Shown: in pieces, positions 35,091 through 47,108 of the stretch
Layout of the letters: every line of letters starts with the position of its first letter
Position numbering within the stretch: position 1 is the stretch's first letter
Assembly: GCA_020747065.1 (NCBI GenBank)
Contig: JAGMVK010000019.1
Location: forward strand, 1 to 64,000
DNA length: 64,000 bases
Origin: Cadophora sp. MPI-SDFR-AT-0126
Lineage: Eukaryota > Ascomycota > Leotiomycetes > Helotiales > Ploettnerulaceae
Direction: 5' to 3'
Notes under the pieces: generated by a model
Seen by the model: the letters and a program-made list of their open reading frames with translations, nothing else
The model's database searches: none
What the model was told of the DNA's origin: nothing
Program-made: the position numbers and the translations under genes

Positions 35091-36456
35091 ATGAGATTCT
35101 CAGTTGGGTTCGCCGTGGCAGGTGTGCTTGCCGTAGGCAATGGGTTGAATGTCTTGATAAGTGTGAGTTCTCTGGTTCTGCTTTCAGTCTCGTGTGTGGG
35201 TTTCGATGGAGTTATGTTGAGGCCTGGAGAAGTGACTTGGAGTTTTGAGAGGGTTCAGATTAATAATGTATGAGCACTTACTGATTGGAGACAGAACGAT
35301 GATGGCTTCGGAACTGCCAATATCCGCGAGCTATACAAGGCCATGAAAGCATTTGGACACAACGTCTATATTGTGGCTAGTGTGGTCAATCAGAGTGGAA
35401 AGGGTGGAACGGTTGAGTACACGAAGGAGAAAAACCTGACTGGTGATAGCGAGTTTGGTATGTTTCCTTCATTAAAAGCTACACACACTCATGGTCCACC
35501 CTCTGATTCGATTACATTTAGGCATCGTGAAAGCCGGTGCTCCTGCCATCGGCCCAGATCCAATGGACAGTCACATTTGGTATTACAACGGCACTCCCTC
35601 TGCATGTGTCCAGGTCGCGCTAGACTACGTCCTACCCCGCTATACGAACCTCACAACTTTTGACCTCGTGCTCAGCGGTCCTAATTACGGACTCAACCTT
35701 GGTCCTTTCCTCTACACGCTCGCTGGCACACTCGGGGCCACTTACACCGCAGTCGAGCGTGGTATCCCAGCCATCGGTATCTCAGGAGCGTATGGGGTCC
35801 AAACACCCTACTTCTGGGTCAACGAGACTACTGCAGCAGGTCTCAAAGATCCCGCGACAATAATGGCACAATTGAGTGCAAACTTGGCCCAACAGCTCAT
35901 CACCAATGTTGCCAAATCCGGCGGTGGCCGTCTCCTTCCGCTGGGCTACGGAATCAACGTCAATATCCCCCTGATTACCTCCTTCAAATCAGATAACTGC
36001 ACTAATCCACCATTCATCCAATCGCGCCTCACGGGTGGTGCTGTCGTCGACTTGGCTCTCTTCAACGAGACCACGGGACTCTTCAGCTATGGTGATGATA
36101 TCAACCCAGGAGTCAATCAATGCATTCACGGTGATTGCTCGCTTCCTGGTGAGACCGATATCTTGAAGAAGGATTGCCAGAGCGCTGTCAGCGTTTTCAC
36201 TGTCGATTATGATGCGCCAGTTGGAGGCGTTTGCACAAACAGTCCTGATGTTCGGAGTTTGTTGATGCCGCTTGTGCAGTATGCGAATTCGACTTCGCTT
36301 GTTGGGGGCTTGAATATCACGATTCCAGGAAATGCAACAATAGTTGCAACTCCAACTCTGACACCGAGTTCGGTGACGCGAAGTGATGCTGGAAGAGTGT
36401 TGCCTGGTTTGATGGGCTTTATGGGTGCTCTCTGTATAGGTTTCATGTTAGTTTAA
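35091..36456 (+). CDS. secreted SurE-like acid phosphatase/nucleotidase, possibly GPI-anchored
   Basis: SurE family enzymes are metal-dependent acid phosphatases or nucleotidases. Exons 35091-35162, 35295-35457 and 35522-36456; 1170 nt, 389 residues. An N-terminal signal-like segment (MRFSVGFAVAGVLAVGNG) is followed by the family motif SNDDGFG formed across intron 1, whose two Asp residues bind the metal; then KAFGHNVYIVA, a VNQSGKGG block and the second signature LVLSGPNYGLNLG. GIPAIGISG is also conserved. Several N-x-S/T sites suggest glycosylation. The C-terminus is hydrophobic (GRVLPGLMGFMGALCIGFML) after a Ser/Thr-rich stretch, consistent with a GPI signal. Intron 1 is 132 nt. Confidence 0.93.
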
Positions 36457-37039
36457 GAGGGTGGAACAACATTTCAAAGTGAAAATCAGCTTCAGATTAA
36501 TGAGCACTTACCTGATCAATTACCCGAGATTCTCTCTGCATATAATCTCGTCTTTGCTTTCTTTTCTTCTTATCGTCAGAACATGATGACAATATTCACC
36601 TCGGCTCTCAGTCCTATGTGGCGCTTTTCTCTGAACACCTTATTCACCGACTGCGTTTTGAGATATGCCACACAACCTGCATTATGCGTGGCAGTGCCAA
36701 ACAGGGTAAATCTTGAGGCCCTGCGCAAATCGCTTTTGATTCAGTCTTTATACTGGTTTCTCGTTACGCTTCTCTTTCGAACATCAAGATCCATCTCCGG
36801 CATGCATTTCTGACAACAACATAAGACGGTGTCGTCATGAATCCACCATCTATCGAAGTCGGTAAAGATACCCAAGCGACGTTGTATCCCGAGTTTCGTG
36901 ATGGAAACGTTTGATCAGAACGTCCTTGCAAGTATCCCGAGGTCTCTTTCAACGAAACTCACTGTGAGTGACCCCAGTATTGATGAACCGTCTCTACTGC
37001 CGCGACTTCACTACTTGACTTAACCAGGGAGAGCTGCAG
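36457..37039. other. convergent intergenic region
   Basis: 3' ends of the SurE-like gene and of the HET gene face each other; no supported gene between them. Confidence 0.4.
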
Positions 37040-38995
37040 CTAATGAACGATGAAAACACACGGATTTTTACGTTCCTGTGCCTTCGAAAGCTTTGCGTCG
37101 GTCATATACTGATCGTATCTTTGACATTCGCCAATATACGAAACATGCTTCAAGTGTATGACCGAGCCTGTGATTCTCTTGGGATTGATGCCGTCGGGGT
37201 AGTACAGTTTCTCGTGGTTACCATAGTACTTAAAGAAAGCAAGACGAATATCTTTGTCTAGAGAATATCCGCCGACTTCTGCTGCCAGCCTGAAAATACG
37301 GTCCAGGAGACCAAATGAATACTCGCAGGCGAGATCACCGATCATGCAATCTGGTGGAACTATACCCATCGCGCCGCTACTGAATCGAGCAATTCGTCTA
37401 TTGGAAACGAATGAGGTCGCATGCCTACAGCTCTGAAGGACCAATTTCGACGATATGGGTAAGGATCTAGTGGAAGACTGGTGATCTAATATGGCATGCT
37501 GTGTTCGCGATGCTTCAACAGAGACCACATGTTCGTCATCCGAAATACGTGGTAGGAAATCGAATCCTGGTGTCTCACACCATGCATTGTAGACAGCACG
37601 GAATGCCTGACCCTGCTTGCCTGAGCTATCCGCATTCACAAAACGCCGTACGAGATCTTGATCTATGAGATCGTTGCGATCAACAATCGGACTCAAGTCT
37701 TGAATCGTGTCTTGGTGAAAACCGTCGACCACGAGCAGCGAGGCATGAGGGTGGAAGACTTGATGTATAGGGTGATCTAAATCCATGGGACCAGGTAAAG
37801 GCAGCTTTTCTTCTTGAGTCTTGGCCAGGACAGATATAGGATGGTCATCCGTGCAGACTGTCCAGTCTGGGACCCAGGAAGGAAGTCCTGGTTGACTAGC
37901 GCCGCAGATTGGCACTTGAGACAGAATCATCAGATTTTGAGTCATTTTGATGAGTTTTCTTGCTGTTTCCGTATAAATCTCGAACACAGACTTGCCATAG
38001 TCGACTTCCAATCCCTCACCCATGCTTGAGACTTCAGATATTCCAAGGTGAGCGAAGATCAAATCTCTAGAATCCGTCGCTCCGAAACCCCGTCGAGACA
38101 GTAGGCTTTCCCAAAGCGTCGGGCGTTTAATGTTGTCATTAAAATACCCAGCCTGGTATTTGCGTCGAATTCTTCGCATCTCCATCAAGATTTTGCACGG
38201 ATCTCTAAAGTTGGCACCATTGTGCGGTCCTTTACCCAGGACCCATGAAGGAGTGGAGTATCCTGGCGGCGACATTGCACGGGTCGCTTGACTAGTTATT
38301 GTGTGGGCTACAGAAGTCTGACCCAATCTCAGTCTCTCTATCCCGCTACAGAATTCTTCCCACGCCATTCGACTTCTACCTTGTTGAACCCAAGGATCAC
38401 GAGACAAAACCAGCTCCTGGAATATCCAGACCCTCGTGAACCAGGCAGAACTCAAAATGTGTTCTCTCGCCATGTCGAAGTAACGTGGATGCAATGGGAC
38501 GGATGGCGCTTTCTCTGTATGACAAACTTGCAGAGCTGCAAAAACAACTTCGGATTCCATCGACTGCTCTCCAAGGTAGATGACAGTATGCTGAGCCAGA
38601 CTGTAAATTGAAGCCATCATAGAGACCTGTCGATTCCTTTCATCGATTGCCAATTGATTTATACAGATGGCATCTATCCACAGTCGCCGGACTCGATCCT
38701 GATCTCGTAAGTCTCGCAGTGCATGGAAGAGGTTCCGAGTGACGTGGAAATAGCTTCCATCAAGAAGGATGGGCTTGACCTCATTGGGATCACCCCAAAC
38801 ATAGGAAAGAGCAGTATATTGATCGATGAGGTCCTCTTTACAGGCTCGTAATGTGGACTGGATCAAATCGCATTGTATCTCGGCTGAGTTGTCTCTCGAA
38901 GGACTGAGAAGGAGTAGTCGGATCGAATCGTGGCTGGAGAGAGGTTCGTAGCGGAAAGGGCCCATCGTCCTGGTCCACAGAATTCGTCTGGACAA
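37040..38995 (-). CDS. heterokaryon incompatibility (HET) domain protein
   Basis: Intronless, 651 residues. The HET domain begins near residue 55 with the three usual blocks: QYTALSYVWGDPNEVKPILL, then VTRNLFHALRDLRD with RRLWIDAICINQLAIDERN, and QVSMMASIYSLAQHTVIYLGE. HET domains (PF06985), related to TIR domains, act in allorecognition and trigger cell death. The remaining 450 residues match the common fungal HET architecture (TRVWIFQELVLSRDPWVQ, RDLIFAHLGIS, VDYGKSVFEIYTETARKLI, LPSWVPDWTV) with no obvious extra NACHT, ankyrin or WD domain. No partner gene is evident next to it. Whether it takes part in incompatibility cannot be told from one genome. Confidence 0.93.
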   Translation of the reverse strand: MSRRILWTRTMGPFRYEPLSSHDSIRLLLLSPSRDNSAEIQCDLIQSTLRACKEDLIDQYTALSYVWGDPNEVKPILLDGSYFHVTRNLFHALRDLRDQDRVRRLWIDAICINQLAIDERNRQVSMMASIYSLAQHTVIYLGEQSMESEVVFAALQVCHTEKAPSVPLHPRYFDMAREHILSSAWFTRVWIFQELVLSRDPWVQQGRSRMAWEEFCSGIERLRLGQTSVAHTITSQATRAMSPPGYSTPSWVLGKGPHNGANFRDPCKILMEMRRIRRKYQAGYFNDNIKRPTLWESLLSRRGFGATDSRDLIFAHLGISEVSSMGEGLEVDYGKSVFEIYTETARKLIKMTQNLMILSQVPICGASQPGLPSWVPDWTVCTDDHPISVLAKTQEEKLPLPGPMDLDHPIHQVFHPHASLLVVDGFHQDTIQDLSPIVDRNDLIDQDLVRRFVNADSSGKQGQAFRAVYNAWCETPGFDFLPRISDDEHVVSVEASRTQHAILDHQSSTRSLPISSKLVLQSCRHATSFVSNRRIARFSSGAMGIVPPDCMIGDLACEYSFGLLDRIFRLAAEVGGYSLDKDIRLAFFKYYGNHEKLYYPDGINPKRITGSVIHLKHVSYIGECQRYDQYMTDAKLSKAQERKNPCVFIVH

Positions 38996-39778
38996 ACAGC
39001 TAATTACTTTGAGGTGATAACATGATGGTTTGCCAGGCTGTTAAAGATCAAACCGAAGCTTGCTGGCTGGAAACACCAGCTGAAGGTTACCTGTGCTCAT
39101 AAATACCGAGCCATACAAGAACGCGAACTTTTCAGGACAGGCCACGAACGTGTTGAGCTTCCATTTCCTCGGCTCAATTTCGCATCTTCACCATCTCATG
39201 AACGACGTGCTCGAGGACCCAGCAGCCGCTCGCTGAGTAGAGACAAAGACGACACTGACCCTCACGCGGCATCGAAACTCGGAAGATGAAGTTCAAGTCA
39301 AGAATAAACCTGAAACGTACGTGACGAATGGATTGCGCAGCATCGCGCTGGAAAATGAGAGTTCCGAGGCGCCATCTTTGCAGAATTCCGTCAATCAAGA
39401 AGCTGTTCTTGAAACTATTGCTGGAAGAGAGCTGATCGGATTGTGTCGAGGTCTATATTGGGATGGTTCTCGCAGTTTCAACGACTACACATTGTCGACA
39501 TTGTCGATGTCGAAAGACCTCGGTGATTGTAGATACTGAAGCAATTGACTAACGCAAAGCAGCGGCTGGTAGACTAATATCCATTACTCTAGTTGAATCT
39601 CTCCTAAATCAGCAGGTATGACGTTGAGATTTCGAACTGATGTCAACAGTTACCCTTATCTTGGCAGGAGCCACAAATTCAAGAGGCTTTTCAAATGCAC
39701 ATTCTTGTCTGCGAACGAAAGCCAGCTCCTCAGTCTGTATTCAGTCAGTCAAGCATCTTACACTTGGAAGCTTTCAAA
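38996..39778. other. intergenic region
   Basis: Divergent region between the HET gene and the MAPEG gene. A few short open frames, none with support. Confidence 0.35.
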
Positions 39779-40378
39779 ATGACCTCCCTTTTCGACACCA
39801 CTAACAACTTGTCTTTCTACGCGGTAAAGGCTCTCCTTCAACCATAGAAAGCAAACAATTCGCTGAAGTTGCGTGTTCTCAGATCCCAGCTGCTTGGCTT
39901 TTTGCCTTCTTGCCTCACCCCTTCGCAGTGTCACTCTCGAAGAAGTTTGACAATGTATCTCCGCGAACCTATGTTGGCAGTCTCCAAAACGACCAGACAA
40001 TTGATCAAGCCGTAAGGATACATGATACGCTTTGAAGCATTGAGCTGCTCGATCCGAGTGCTAATACTTTTTATACAGACCAAAGATCGCATCATCAGAG
40101 CCGAGGGAGCGCAAACCAATGGATTCGAGAACCTCGGTCTCTTTGCTGCAGCAGTTGTAGCTGGCAATCTTGCGGGTCTCCGTGCCCATGCCCTCAACAC
40201 ATTGTCTGGAGGCTACCTCGTCAGCAGAATCGTGTATAACTACATTTATATAAACAATACCTCCCAAGCAGCTGCAAATTCGAGGAGCGCTGTATACCTG
40301 ACTGGTATCGGGTTGATTTTCACTCTTTTCATCAAGAGTGGCAATATCTTGAAAGAAAGAGCTGTGAACCTTTTGTAG
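39779..40378 (+). CDS. MAPEG-family membrane protein
   Basis: Small four-helix membrane protein of the MAPEG group (eicosanoid/glutathione metabolism family; fungal members mostly uncharacterised). Exons 39779-39823, 39883-40011 and 40079-40378; 474 nt, 157 residues, phase 0 joints. Order: MTSLFDTTNN leader, first helix IPAAWLFAFLPHPFAV, then the conserved motif RIIRAEGAQTNGFENLGLFA that contains the Arg/Asn/Glu set of the family, followed by AVVAGNLAGL, a third helix around LVSRIVYNYIYI, and the C-terminal helix YLTGIGLIFTLFI. Start is the only Met preceding a good splice donor in frame. Confidence 0.92.
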
Positions 40379-42490
40379 GAGCATAGTCGAGTGATGGATG
40401 GTGGAGGGGGCTGGTCGATTTTTTTTTTTTTAAAGTCCCTCCAGGAGCCGTGAGCGAAATTGAAGAAGAATGTTGCGTTATCTTCTTTCGGCAACGCAGT
40501 TCTGCAGCAAATCATCATGGATTTAGCATGCAAGAACTTAATAGAGCTTTTTTGAAGCTCACGACCTTGACTGCGCGCGTTTAGAATACATTTGGGTGAG
40601 CTAGAAGAGGTACGGACGTATTAGTATGAGGAACCTTTGGATAATGGTATTCTTCGAATACTGTTCAGGCCGTCGGCTATGTACGCCTTATCACCAGCAT
40701 GTCGTATCTTCTAATCAACGCCCAGTAATTATCATTCTCAGTGTGGCACTGTAACCGAAGGTTCAAGGCATGGCTCATAATTCGAGAAAGAGCTGGGGTT
40801 CTGTTTTAAACCTATACAATTCGGTAAGGTCCACATCGAGAACAGCAAGTATCTTCGGCTTCCATAGAGACCTACTCCCGCTTCATGACACATAACACCA
40901 CTGACTTTTCGATTTGTGTCTACTGGAGAACTATTATTGTCATTTAGATTTCTTCGTGTCCTCATTTCTATTGCCCGCTGCCTCGGAGTTCATTCCAGCA
41001 TTTTGAGGTGCAGAACTGGACCCAAACCCCTTGTTCTCGCTGTCAGCAAGCACATAATATTTTTACTCTTTGTTATTTTACTTTCTGAGAAAAGAGGCAC
41101 ACCTACCCCCGTATCAAGCCCACCAAGATACAGAAATTTCCACACTTCAGGTCAAGGATTTCTTGTCATTCCCCTTCGTATTCACGTTCATCACGGGTTG
41201 CTTCTCCCGATCGCATGCTACAAGCTCCATGAGTGCTGACAAGGCGAGGAGAACGTACGTCCTAGTGCCGTGAGAAGAACATTACTCGCGATGAGACCAC
41301 GTTCGGATGCGGTGTTAGAGATGCAGATGCGCTGATGTCTTTTCTCTGATGAAGATCGTGAAATTTGGCTCAAATGGCATCTGTGCCGCATCATTACCAG
41401 CGACGTACAAATAGTTCCGGCTAAGTTCCGAGTGGCCTAAGGTGTGTATTGTCGTCTTTCGGAAATTCATTTTGGAAGCTTCTCAGAGCCATATGATCAG
41501 AAGTATTCCTTCTTCGAACCTTGCAGGTTTCTGGATCAGAAACAGGCCTAGTTTCCCCTTTGTTGACCGAGTGGCAAAGTCTGTGTATGCTTTGCCTGGT
41601 AGCGAGCAGCCCCTATCCATTTCCAGCCCGCAATTTGATATCAGACTTCAAGCAATGAGCAAGCCTTAGTAAGAAGTAAGCTATGACGGTGAAGGATAAA
41701 TTGTATTATAGGAACTGCCAGTAGCGCAAACAAGACCAGAACTTAGGCGGTCCAGCTTCATCACGAATTGATTCAGGCCCCGCAGCTGCCATTGCTCACC
41801 TCCTTCTCGATCTACAAATCAAGACATCGATCTTAATAATTTACAATATCGATCCCCGAGGTTTCAAAAAACTGCAATTGAACATCACATCAAACTTGTA
41901 TCCGTCTCAACGATGATGCTGACATCTAGCCCAGAAGAGAGCCCAACGTCCAAAATTTCCCGTTTGAGCAAGGTCGCAATGGCACCGCCACGTAACCACC
42001 CAGCATCTCCTGGTCAATTCCACCCTCGAACAAAAGGCGCTACCGCTGTCTCGCGCTGACCATTCGATCTTACGTCCGTTCTCTGAACGCCCCTGTCAAC
42101 TCTCACGGTTGGCCTCGTGATAGCCAACCAAACACAACTCAGCTTACGGCCGAAGCTGAGATGTCGGGATAGAGTTCGTGGGGAAAGGCTTATACCTCCG
42201 CAAGATTTCGCATAGCCTTATGATAACACGCGGCCTTGATCATTTCTGGGATGTCGTAGAGATAGGCTGCCGCTGCTTGTTCAGGAAATGTTTGCGCACT
42301 TTGGAGCAGAGGGAGATATAAGGACCTGGATGTTCTAGCATGAATCCTTCGAGATTATCATTCAACATCAGAATCATACATACAAGTCACATCAGAGATT
42401 TCAATCAATATCTCAAAGCATCGACAAATCCTCAACATTATAAGCAATCAATACCTCAACTGCCCGGCCACAAGCTCCGACTCGTTCATC
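40379..42490. other. gene-free stretch
   Basis: About 2.1 kb with a T homopolymer near 40421-40433 and no supported gene. A TATA-like gagatataagg near 42310 may serve the next small gene. Confidence 0.4.
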
Positions 42491-42856
42491 ATGTGCTGCA
42501 AAAACAAAGAAGCCCGCCGCGCATACAAACAAGCTCGACGCTCCGAGAAATACGCCTACAAGGAAGCCCGGTACAGTGCACGCTACAATAGACCTGCACA
42601 ACCAGTGGTTGTCTACGAGCGCAGACCAGGTCTTATCAGAATGATCGTCGAACATTTTCTCCAGAGTCGCAGCGCGAAGCGAACTCCTATCCAGCAGGCT
42701 TCCGCGCATGAGCCGATGCCGCAGACGAGAGGTACGATCGAAGTGGATCGAAATATAGAAAAGGAGCAACTGGAGGATACTAGGATGCAAGGACCTGGGA
42801 GACCGGAGAGTATGGTGGGGTTGCCGACTTATGGACAGGTCATGAAGCAGGGATGA
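42491..42856 (+). CDS. small basic protein of unknown function
   Basis: An intronless frame of 121 residues. The N-terminal third is extremely basic and tyrosine-rich (ARRAYKQARRSEKYAYKEAR, then YSARYNRP), with two cysteines right after Met, so N-terminal lipidation or metal binding is conceivable but unproven. The end GLPTYGQVMKQG resembles the proline-tyrosine (LPTY/PPSY) tails of other small fungal cytosolic proteins. A TATA-like motif lies roughly 180 bp upstream. I do not recognise a named family; composition and the tidy tail make it more likely real than chance. Confidence 0.6.
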   Translation: MCCKNKEARRAYKQARRSEKYAYKEARYSARYNRPAQPVVVYERRPGLIRMIVEHFLQSRSAKRTPIQQASAHEPMPQTRGTIEVDRNIEKEQLEDTRMQGPGRPESMVGLPTYGQVMKQG

Positions 42857-44601
42857 TTTCATTGGGATATCTTTTCCTTTTTTTGGTGTTTGTAGTTCCT
42901 GTGTTAGCGTGTTGGTAATGGAGAACTATACAAAGCTTTGATTGAGAGACCGTTTCTATAAATGCAAACATACTTCTGAAGGGCGGCGGTATCCATCGAC
43001 AGCTCTTACATTCATCTGTTGCGACGCAGCGAATCTTGCGTCTTCCAACTTGATACTGTAACATATAGGCACCACAAATAAGCGACTAGGGACCAAAACA
43101 CCAAGAATACGGAGAATCTCGTGGTTTTGGAGCGAGGAGGTGAACGTTTGGCTGAGATAATCACCTCGGTATCCTTCGAAAATTCTGGCACAAGAATACC
43201 AAAAGCCGATTAAAGTAGCCAATGGTCGAGTTGTGATGGGCGAAGTATCGTTACCTCCACAACTAGATTGTTGAAGTTGTAATCGCCTCTCTGCTGTTGC
43301 GACAACCGAAGGATAGTCCGAGTCAATTCCATTTTGGTCTGTATTGTTCCCAGGTACACTTTGCAAATAGTCTTCAGAACCTCTCAGAAAATACGAAAGC
43401 GTCCCACTGAATACACGTACTACGCATCAGCCAACGATTCCTGCTCAGAATGTACACATGGTGGCTCTGGAGGAGTACTCTGAATCAGATAGTCGAAGCC
43501 GTTGGATCTTGAGATAGCTAGGAGCTTCTCTGAGATCAGCCATCGACATTTCCGAGGTAGCATTCTACATCTAGGAACCATGTCTGGACTTTGTACGAAC
43601 ACTTGAGTCAGGCCTAGGCTTACTCCGCGATATGCCGATCATTGTTACAGCTGGTGAGAATAGCACCAATTGCAATCCATCATCACTTCATGATTCCGAG
43701 CTTTCGTATGATCGCTCCGGGAGAGATTCCCGTAGAGGCTTGAAAATATCTGGAACCTAGGATTTCAAGCATCGCTCTAACATGAGATATCGCATTTTGG
43801 TGCCTGCATTTTCTCAGAGAAGTGAGAGCTGGGAATCAAATCCAGAGAAGCATCGCGACTTATTTGATGGTGGCCTTGATATTTTTGAATCGATTAAGGC
43901 TGCATTGGACTCAGGATTGTTGGTCAGATAAGGTCTCGCAGGTAAGGATTTTTGGAACCACCAGAAGCTAGGCAGGGCACATATAAACAGTCACACGAAT
44001 TTCTGACATAGGATACGTTCCCCTGAAGATAGCTGACTTGAGGACTTTGCAAAGACATATTCGCTTATGCACTATCCCATCTCTTCTCCTGTTGCTCTCG
44101 GCGTCGTGCTGGCTCGCTTCTCATACCACACCATTCACACAGAACTATATCGAGATGTCTGGATGCGAGAGTGACGTGGGTATAAACACGACACTCTGAT
44201 AAAACCGAACAGATTTTGTTGAGCGAGATGAAGCTACTATTTTTGAAGTATCGCTAAAGATTAGACATGGTCTCTGTTGTTGAGTGTTAACATAATAATT
44301 CTTCAGTACCTTAACTGTGGCGTTCCACACGTACCTTAATCGGCCTCATTTTTCCATCGTAGATAGCTATACATATATGAAGCATCTTTTCATCCCCAAA
44401 AAGAGTACTGTGCCTGGCAGGGCAGACGAAGCGAAGCTTCGGGCCGGGCGATCCAGCCTGCCCCTGATCTGATTTGATCTTGCACGTGATTACTCCACAA
44501 TCTACGTGGACGGTCCCGGCGGTACCCCTCTAGGGCAGCTTCACTTCACCGTCTCGAAACATCTCACTTTCCCAGTTCCTTCAAATCTCCATACCGCAAT
44601 T
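42857..44601. other. gene-free stretch
   Basis: About 1.7 kb with only short unrelated open frames on either strand. Upstream of the GLTP start it is C/T-rich, as is common in fungal promoters. Confidence 0.4.
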
Positions 44602-45415
44602 ATGGCATCAGTAAACGCATACCCGCCAGGAGGAACCTTCCTTGATACCCTCAAAGTATCCTTCACCGATGTCCCGGTTGACAAGGAGAAGGACAATGCC
44701 GTATCCACCACTGAGTTCCTGGAAGCTGCTGAGTCGTTGACGACTTTGTTCGGTACCGGATACTTTCAAGAGATATATGCTGGGGAGTCGCTGATGATTG
44801 GCAGATGTGCTGGGCTCAATGGCTTTTAATCCTGTGAAGGGAGACATGCTGGGCAATGTCAAGGTGTGTACTATTTACTTCCCCCACTATGCTGGCATGG
44901 ACGGATCACCGCTAATGGGTGTATCATTCCACCAGAAAATAAGAGAGAGACAGCTTGCTGCTCCCGCCGAATCAGCTACCCTCCAAGAGCTCGTTATCAA
45001 CGAATTGAAGACCAAGAAGCATACTGCAACAGAAGGTTTGGTCTGGCTTGTCCGGTATGCCCTCCTACCTCCCCGCCCCCACTAAATCCAACTCGCACTG
45101 ACACTCTCCCCCCCAAATAGCGGATTAGACTTCACCTGCATAGCCCTATCTCAAAACCTCGCTCTCCCCACTGAAGAACTCGCAGCCTCCTTCCGCAACG
45201 CCTACGGCAACACCCTCAAACCCCACCACTCTTTCCTGATTAAGCCCGTCTTCTCAGCCGCCATGAGCGCCTGTCCTTACCGCAAAGACTTCTACATCAA
45301 GCTTGGAGAGGACCCAGAGAAGGTTGCTGAGGGATTGAGGGTGTGGCTGGCGGCACTGGAGAAGATCATTGCTATTTTGAAGGGCTTCTTAGAAAGGAAG
45401 GAAGCTAAGTGGTAG
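44602..45415 (+). CDS. glycolipid transfer protein (GLTP / HET-C2-like)
   Basis: Cytosolic all-helical carrier that moves glycosphingolipids between membranes; the Podospora homologue HET-C2 is also an incompatibility determinant. Exons 44602-44752, 44805-44863, 44936-45054 and 45121-45415; 624 nt, 207 residues, in frame. Headgroup-binding residues sit in FDVLGSMAFNPVKGDMLGN (the D..N..K pattern) followed by VKKIRERQ; the conserved Trp is in EGLVWLVRGLDF; the conserved His lies in LKPHHSFLIKPVFSAAMSAC. The C-terminus is a short helix with no tag. Length is normal for the family. Confidence 0.95.
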
Positions 45416-46112
45416 ATGTGTTGCTGAGAAAGAAAGGGGTATGTTTCTTTGAGGTGTTGAGAGGGCGTGAAGGGCGCATATTTTTGGGGACGGGATTTGT
45501 GATTAGCACAGCATGAAATGTTGTGGGTCTCATAGTTCACCATGATGGGCCAGTTTTGAAGGTCGTTTTGGAAGGGGAGAATGGTGCACAAACATCAATA
45601 CAGTTTCATCTGCATCTGAAACAGTCTTGTTCCTTGCAGTTCATTATGTGTGTGTGTAAACACTGCTATCTTGTTTCGTTATGCTCATCTACTTCGTGAA
45701 ATCATGACAGTAAAGGACTTCCCTGGCTCCCTAGTCCCGAATCCCAGCTTCACGAATGTAAGAACCCAGCCGGCAGAGCTCCAATATCATCTCTGAAAGG
45801 TACGTACTGCTGAAGAAAAGTACCCGCTCCATCGCCTGTTACAAAGAACGCCCAGTAGTCCCAACCTGTTCCCTGGGATAGGTGCAGTCCCAACTACCGA
45901 AGCATTGATGGTGAATGGGTCTGCCGGTTCCCAAATGTCTGCCGTGCATCTTCCTCTCCTGCCTATTCGTACAGGAACTTTGTCGAAATATAACATCAGG
46001 AGGAAGTAAGCCAGTACTGTCCTTGAAAGTTCTGGTTCTCGGGGAAGAAATGTGATCAATTGCAAGCTGCGTATGCAACAAGGCGTCCAAGAAACCATCC
46101 ACCTCTGCCATA
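45416..46112. other. convergent intergenic region
   Basis: Between the 3' ends of the GLTP and 2EXR genes; no supported gene. Confidence 0.4.
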
Positions 46113-47108
46113 TTACAGACGCCTAAACACTCCTCTTGGCTTAAGTCCCACGAAAGAACAAGTCTTCCTGAATGCATATCTTAGATCGCCCCTGATGAAC
46201 TTCTTCCTCTTGACCTTCGCAATCGCAACGTCCGGCACCCCGCCAGCCTCCTCCTTGTAATCGCTCTCTAGATACTCTCGCATAGGACCGAAGATCGTCT
46301 CACTCATGTTAACAAGCTCCCGTGCATTTTCAAGCCGGCCCGAGCTCGTCGTAGGCGGGATGTCAATATCCAGCAAGCGGGTCCCATTCTCACCCGGCCA
46401 AACTGAGGTTCGGAATCGTGTCTTGCCTTTGGAGTTGTAGTCGAATGCAATGATCAGCTGTTTGAGGGACGGGAACAGGACCTTGAAGCGTGGTTGAGGG
46501 GCATGGCCAGCTACTCCCGAAAGCAGGGAGACAAGTTCAGCGCGTTGAGAGTCGAATGCCACATACTTCCAGCCCTTCATGACTCCGAGGCCGCCCATAA
46601 CGTGGTAGTCGTCATCATCATCCTCCAACAACATGAACATGATGAACAGACCCATCAAGCTATTCAGCAGCAGCGTGTCCATCTTTGGATTGAAGTAGAA
46701 CCGCAATATGCCTTTCCCATGCGGCATTCCTGGAGGTCGATAATCGAATAGCTCGTAGTTCATCAAAGCAACCGAGCGAGACTCTTTGTTGACATGGAAG
46801 ATCGCGGGAGCTCGACTGCTGTTCGACCGGAATGTCATTCGCTCGTTGTATAGCTTCGAGCACGGATGTAACTCATGGACTCGAGGTAGCATCGCGGCCT
46901 CCCAGATCGAAAGCCTGATCTCTACTGGCAGCTCTCCAAACTTGTGGAAGCTAGGAGGTTTGCGGAACGGGCGACTTATTGCATGGCAAGTCTTGACGAA
47001 ATTGTTCGGTACGATGGATATAGACATTGGATGGGGTATAGACTCGGCGGAGTCGGTCAGGGAGATCGTATCATCCTGAGGGTCTTCGTGTGCTTCTTGT
47101 TTTGACAT
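46113..47108 (-). CDS. 2EXR domain protein
   Basis: A 331-residue protein carrying the fungal 2EXR motif (PF20150) at about residues 54-90: FHKFGELPVEIRLSIWEAA followed by MLPRVHEL, then APAIFHVNKESRSVALMNYE and LRFYFNPKMDTLLLNS, the usual order. Function of this very expanded fungal family is unknown. The frame is open upstream to 47276; I chose the Met at 47108 because a good intron (47176-47255) lies just upstream and the extra residues look like translated leader. An acidic run of five Asp follows the conserved core. The C-terminal end is basic. Confidence 0.85.
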   Translation of the reverse strand: MSKQEAHEDPQDDTISLTDSAESIPHPMSISIVPNNFVKTCHAISRPFRKPPSFHKFGELPVEIRLSIWEAAMLPRVHELHPCSKLYNERMTFRSNSSRAPAIFHVNKESRSVALMNYELFDYRPPGMPHGKGILRFYFNPKMDTLLLNSLMGLFIMFMLLEDDDDDYHVMGGLGVMKGWKYVAFDSQRAELVSLLSGVAGHAPQPRFKVLFPSLKQLIIAFDYNSKGKTRFRTSVWPGENGTRLLDIDIPPTTSSGRLENARELVNMSETIFGPMREYLESDYKEEAGGVPDVAIAKVKRKKFIRGDLRYAFRKTCSFVGLKPRGVFRRL

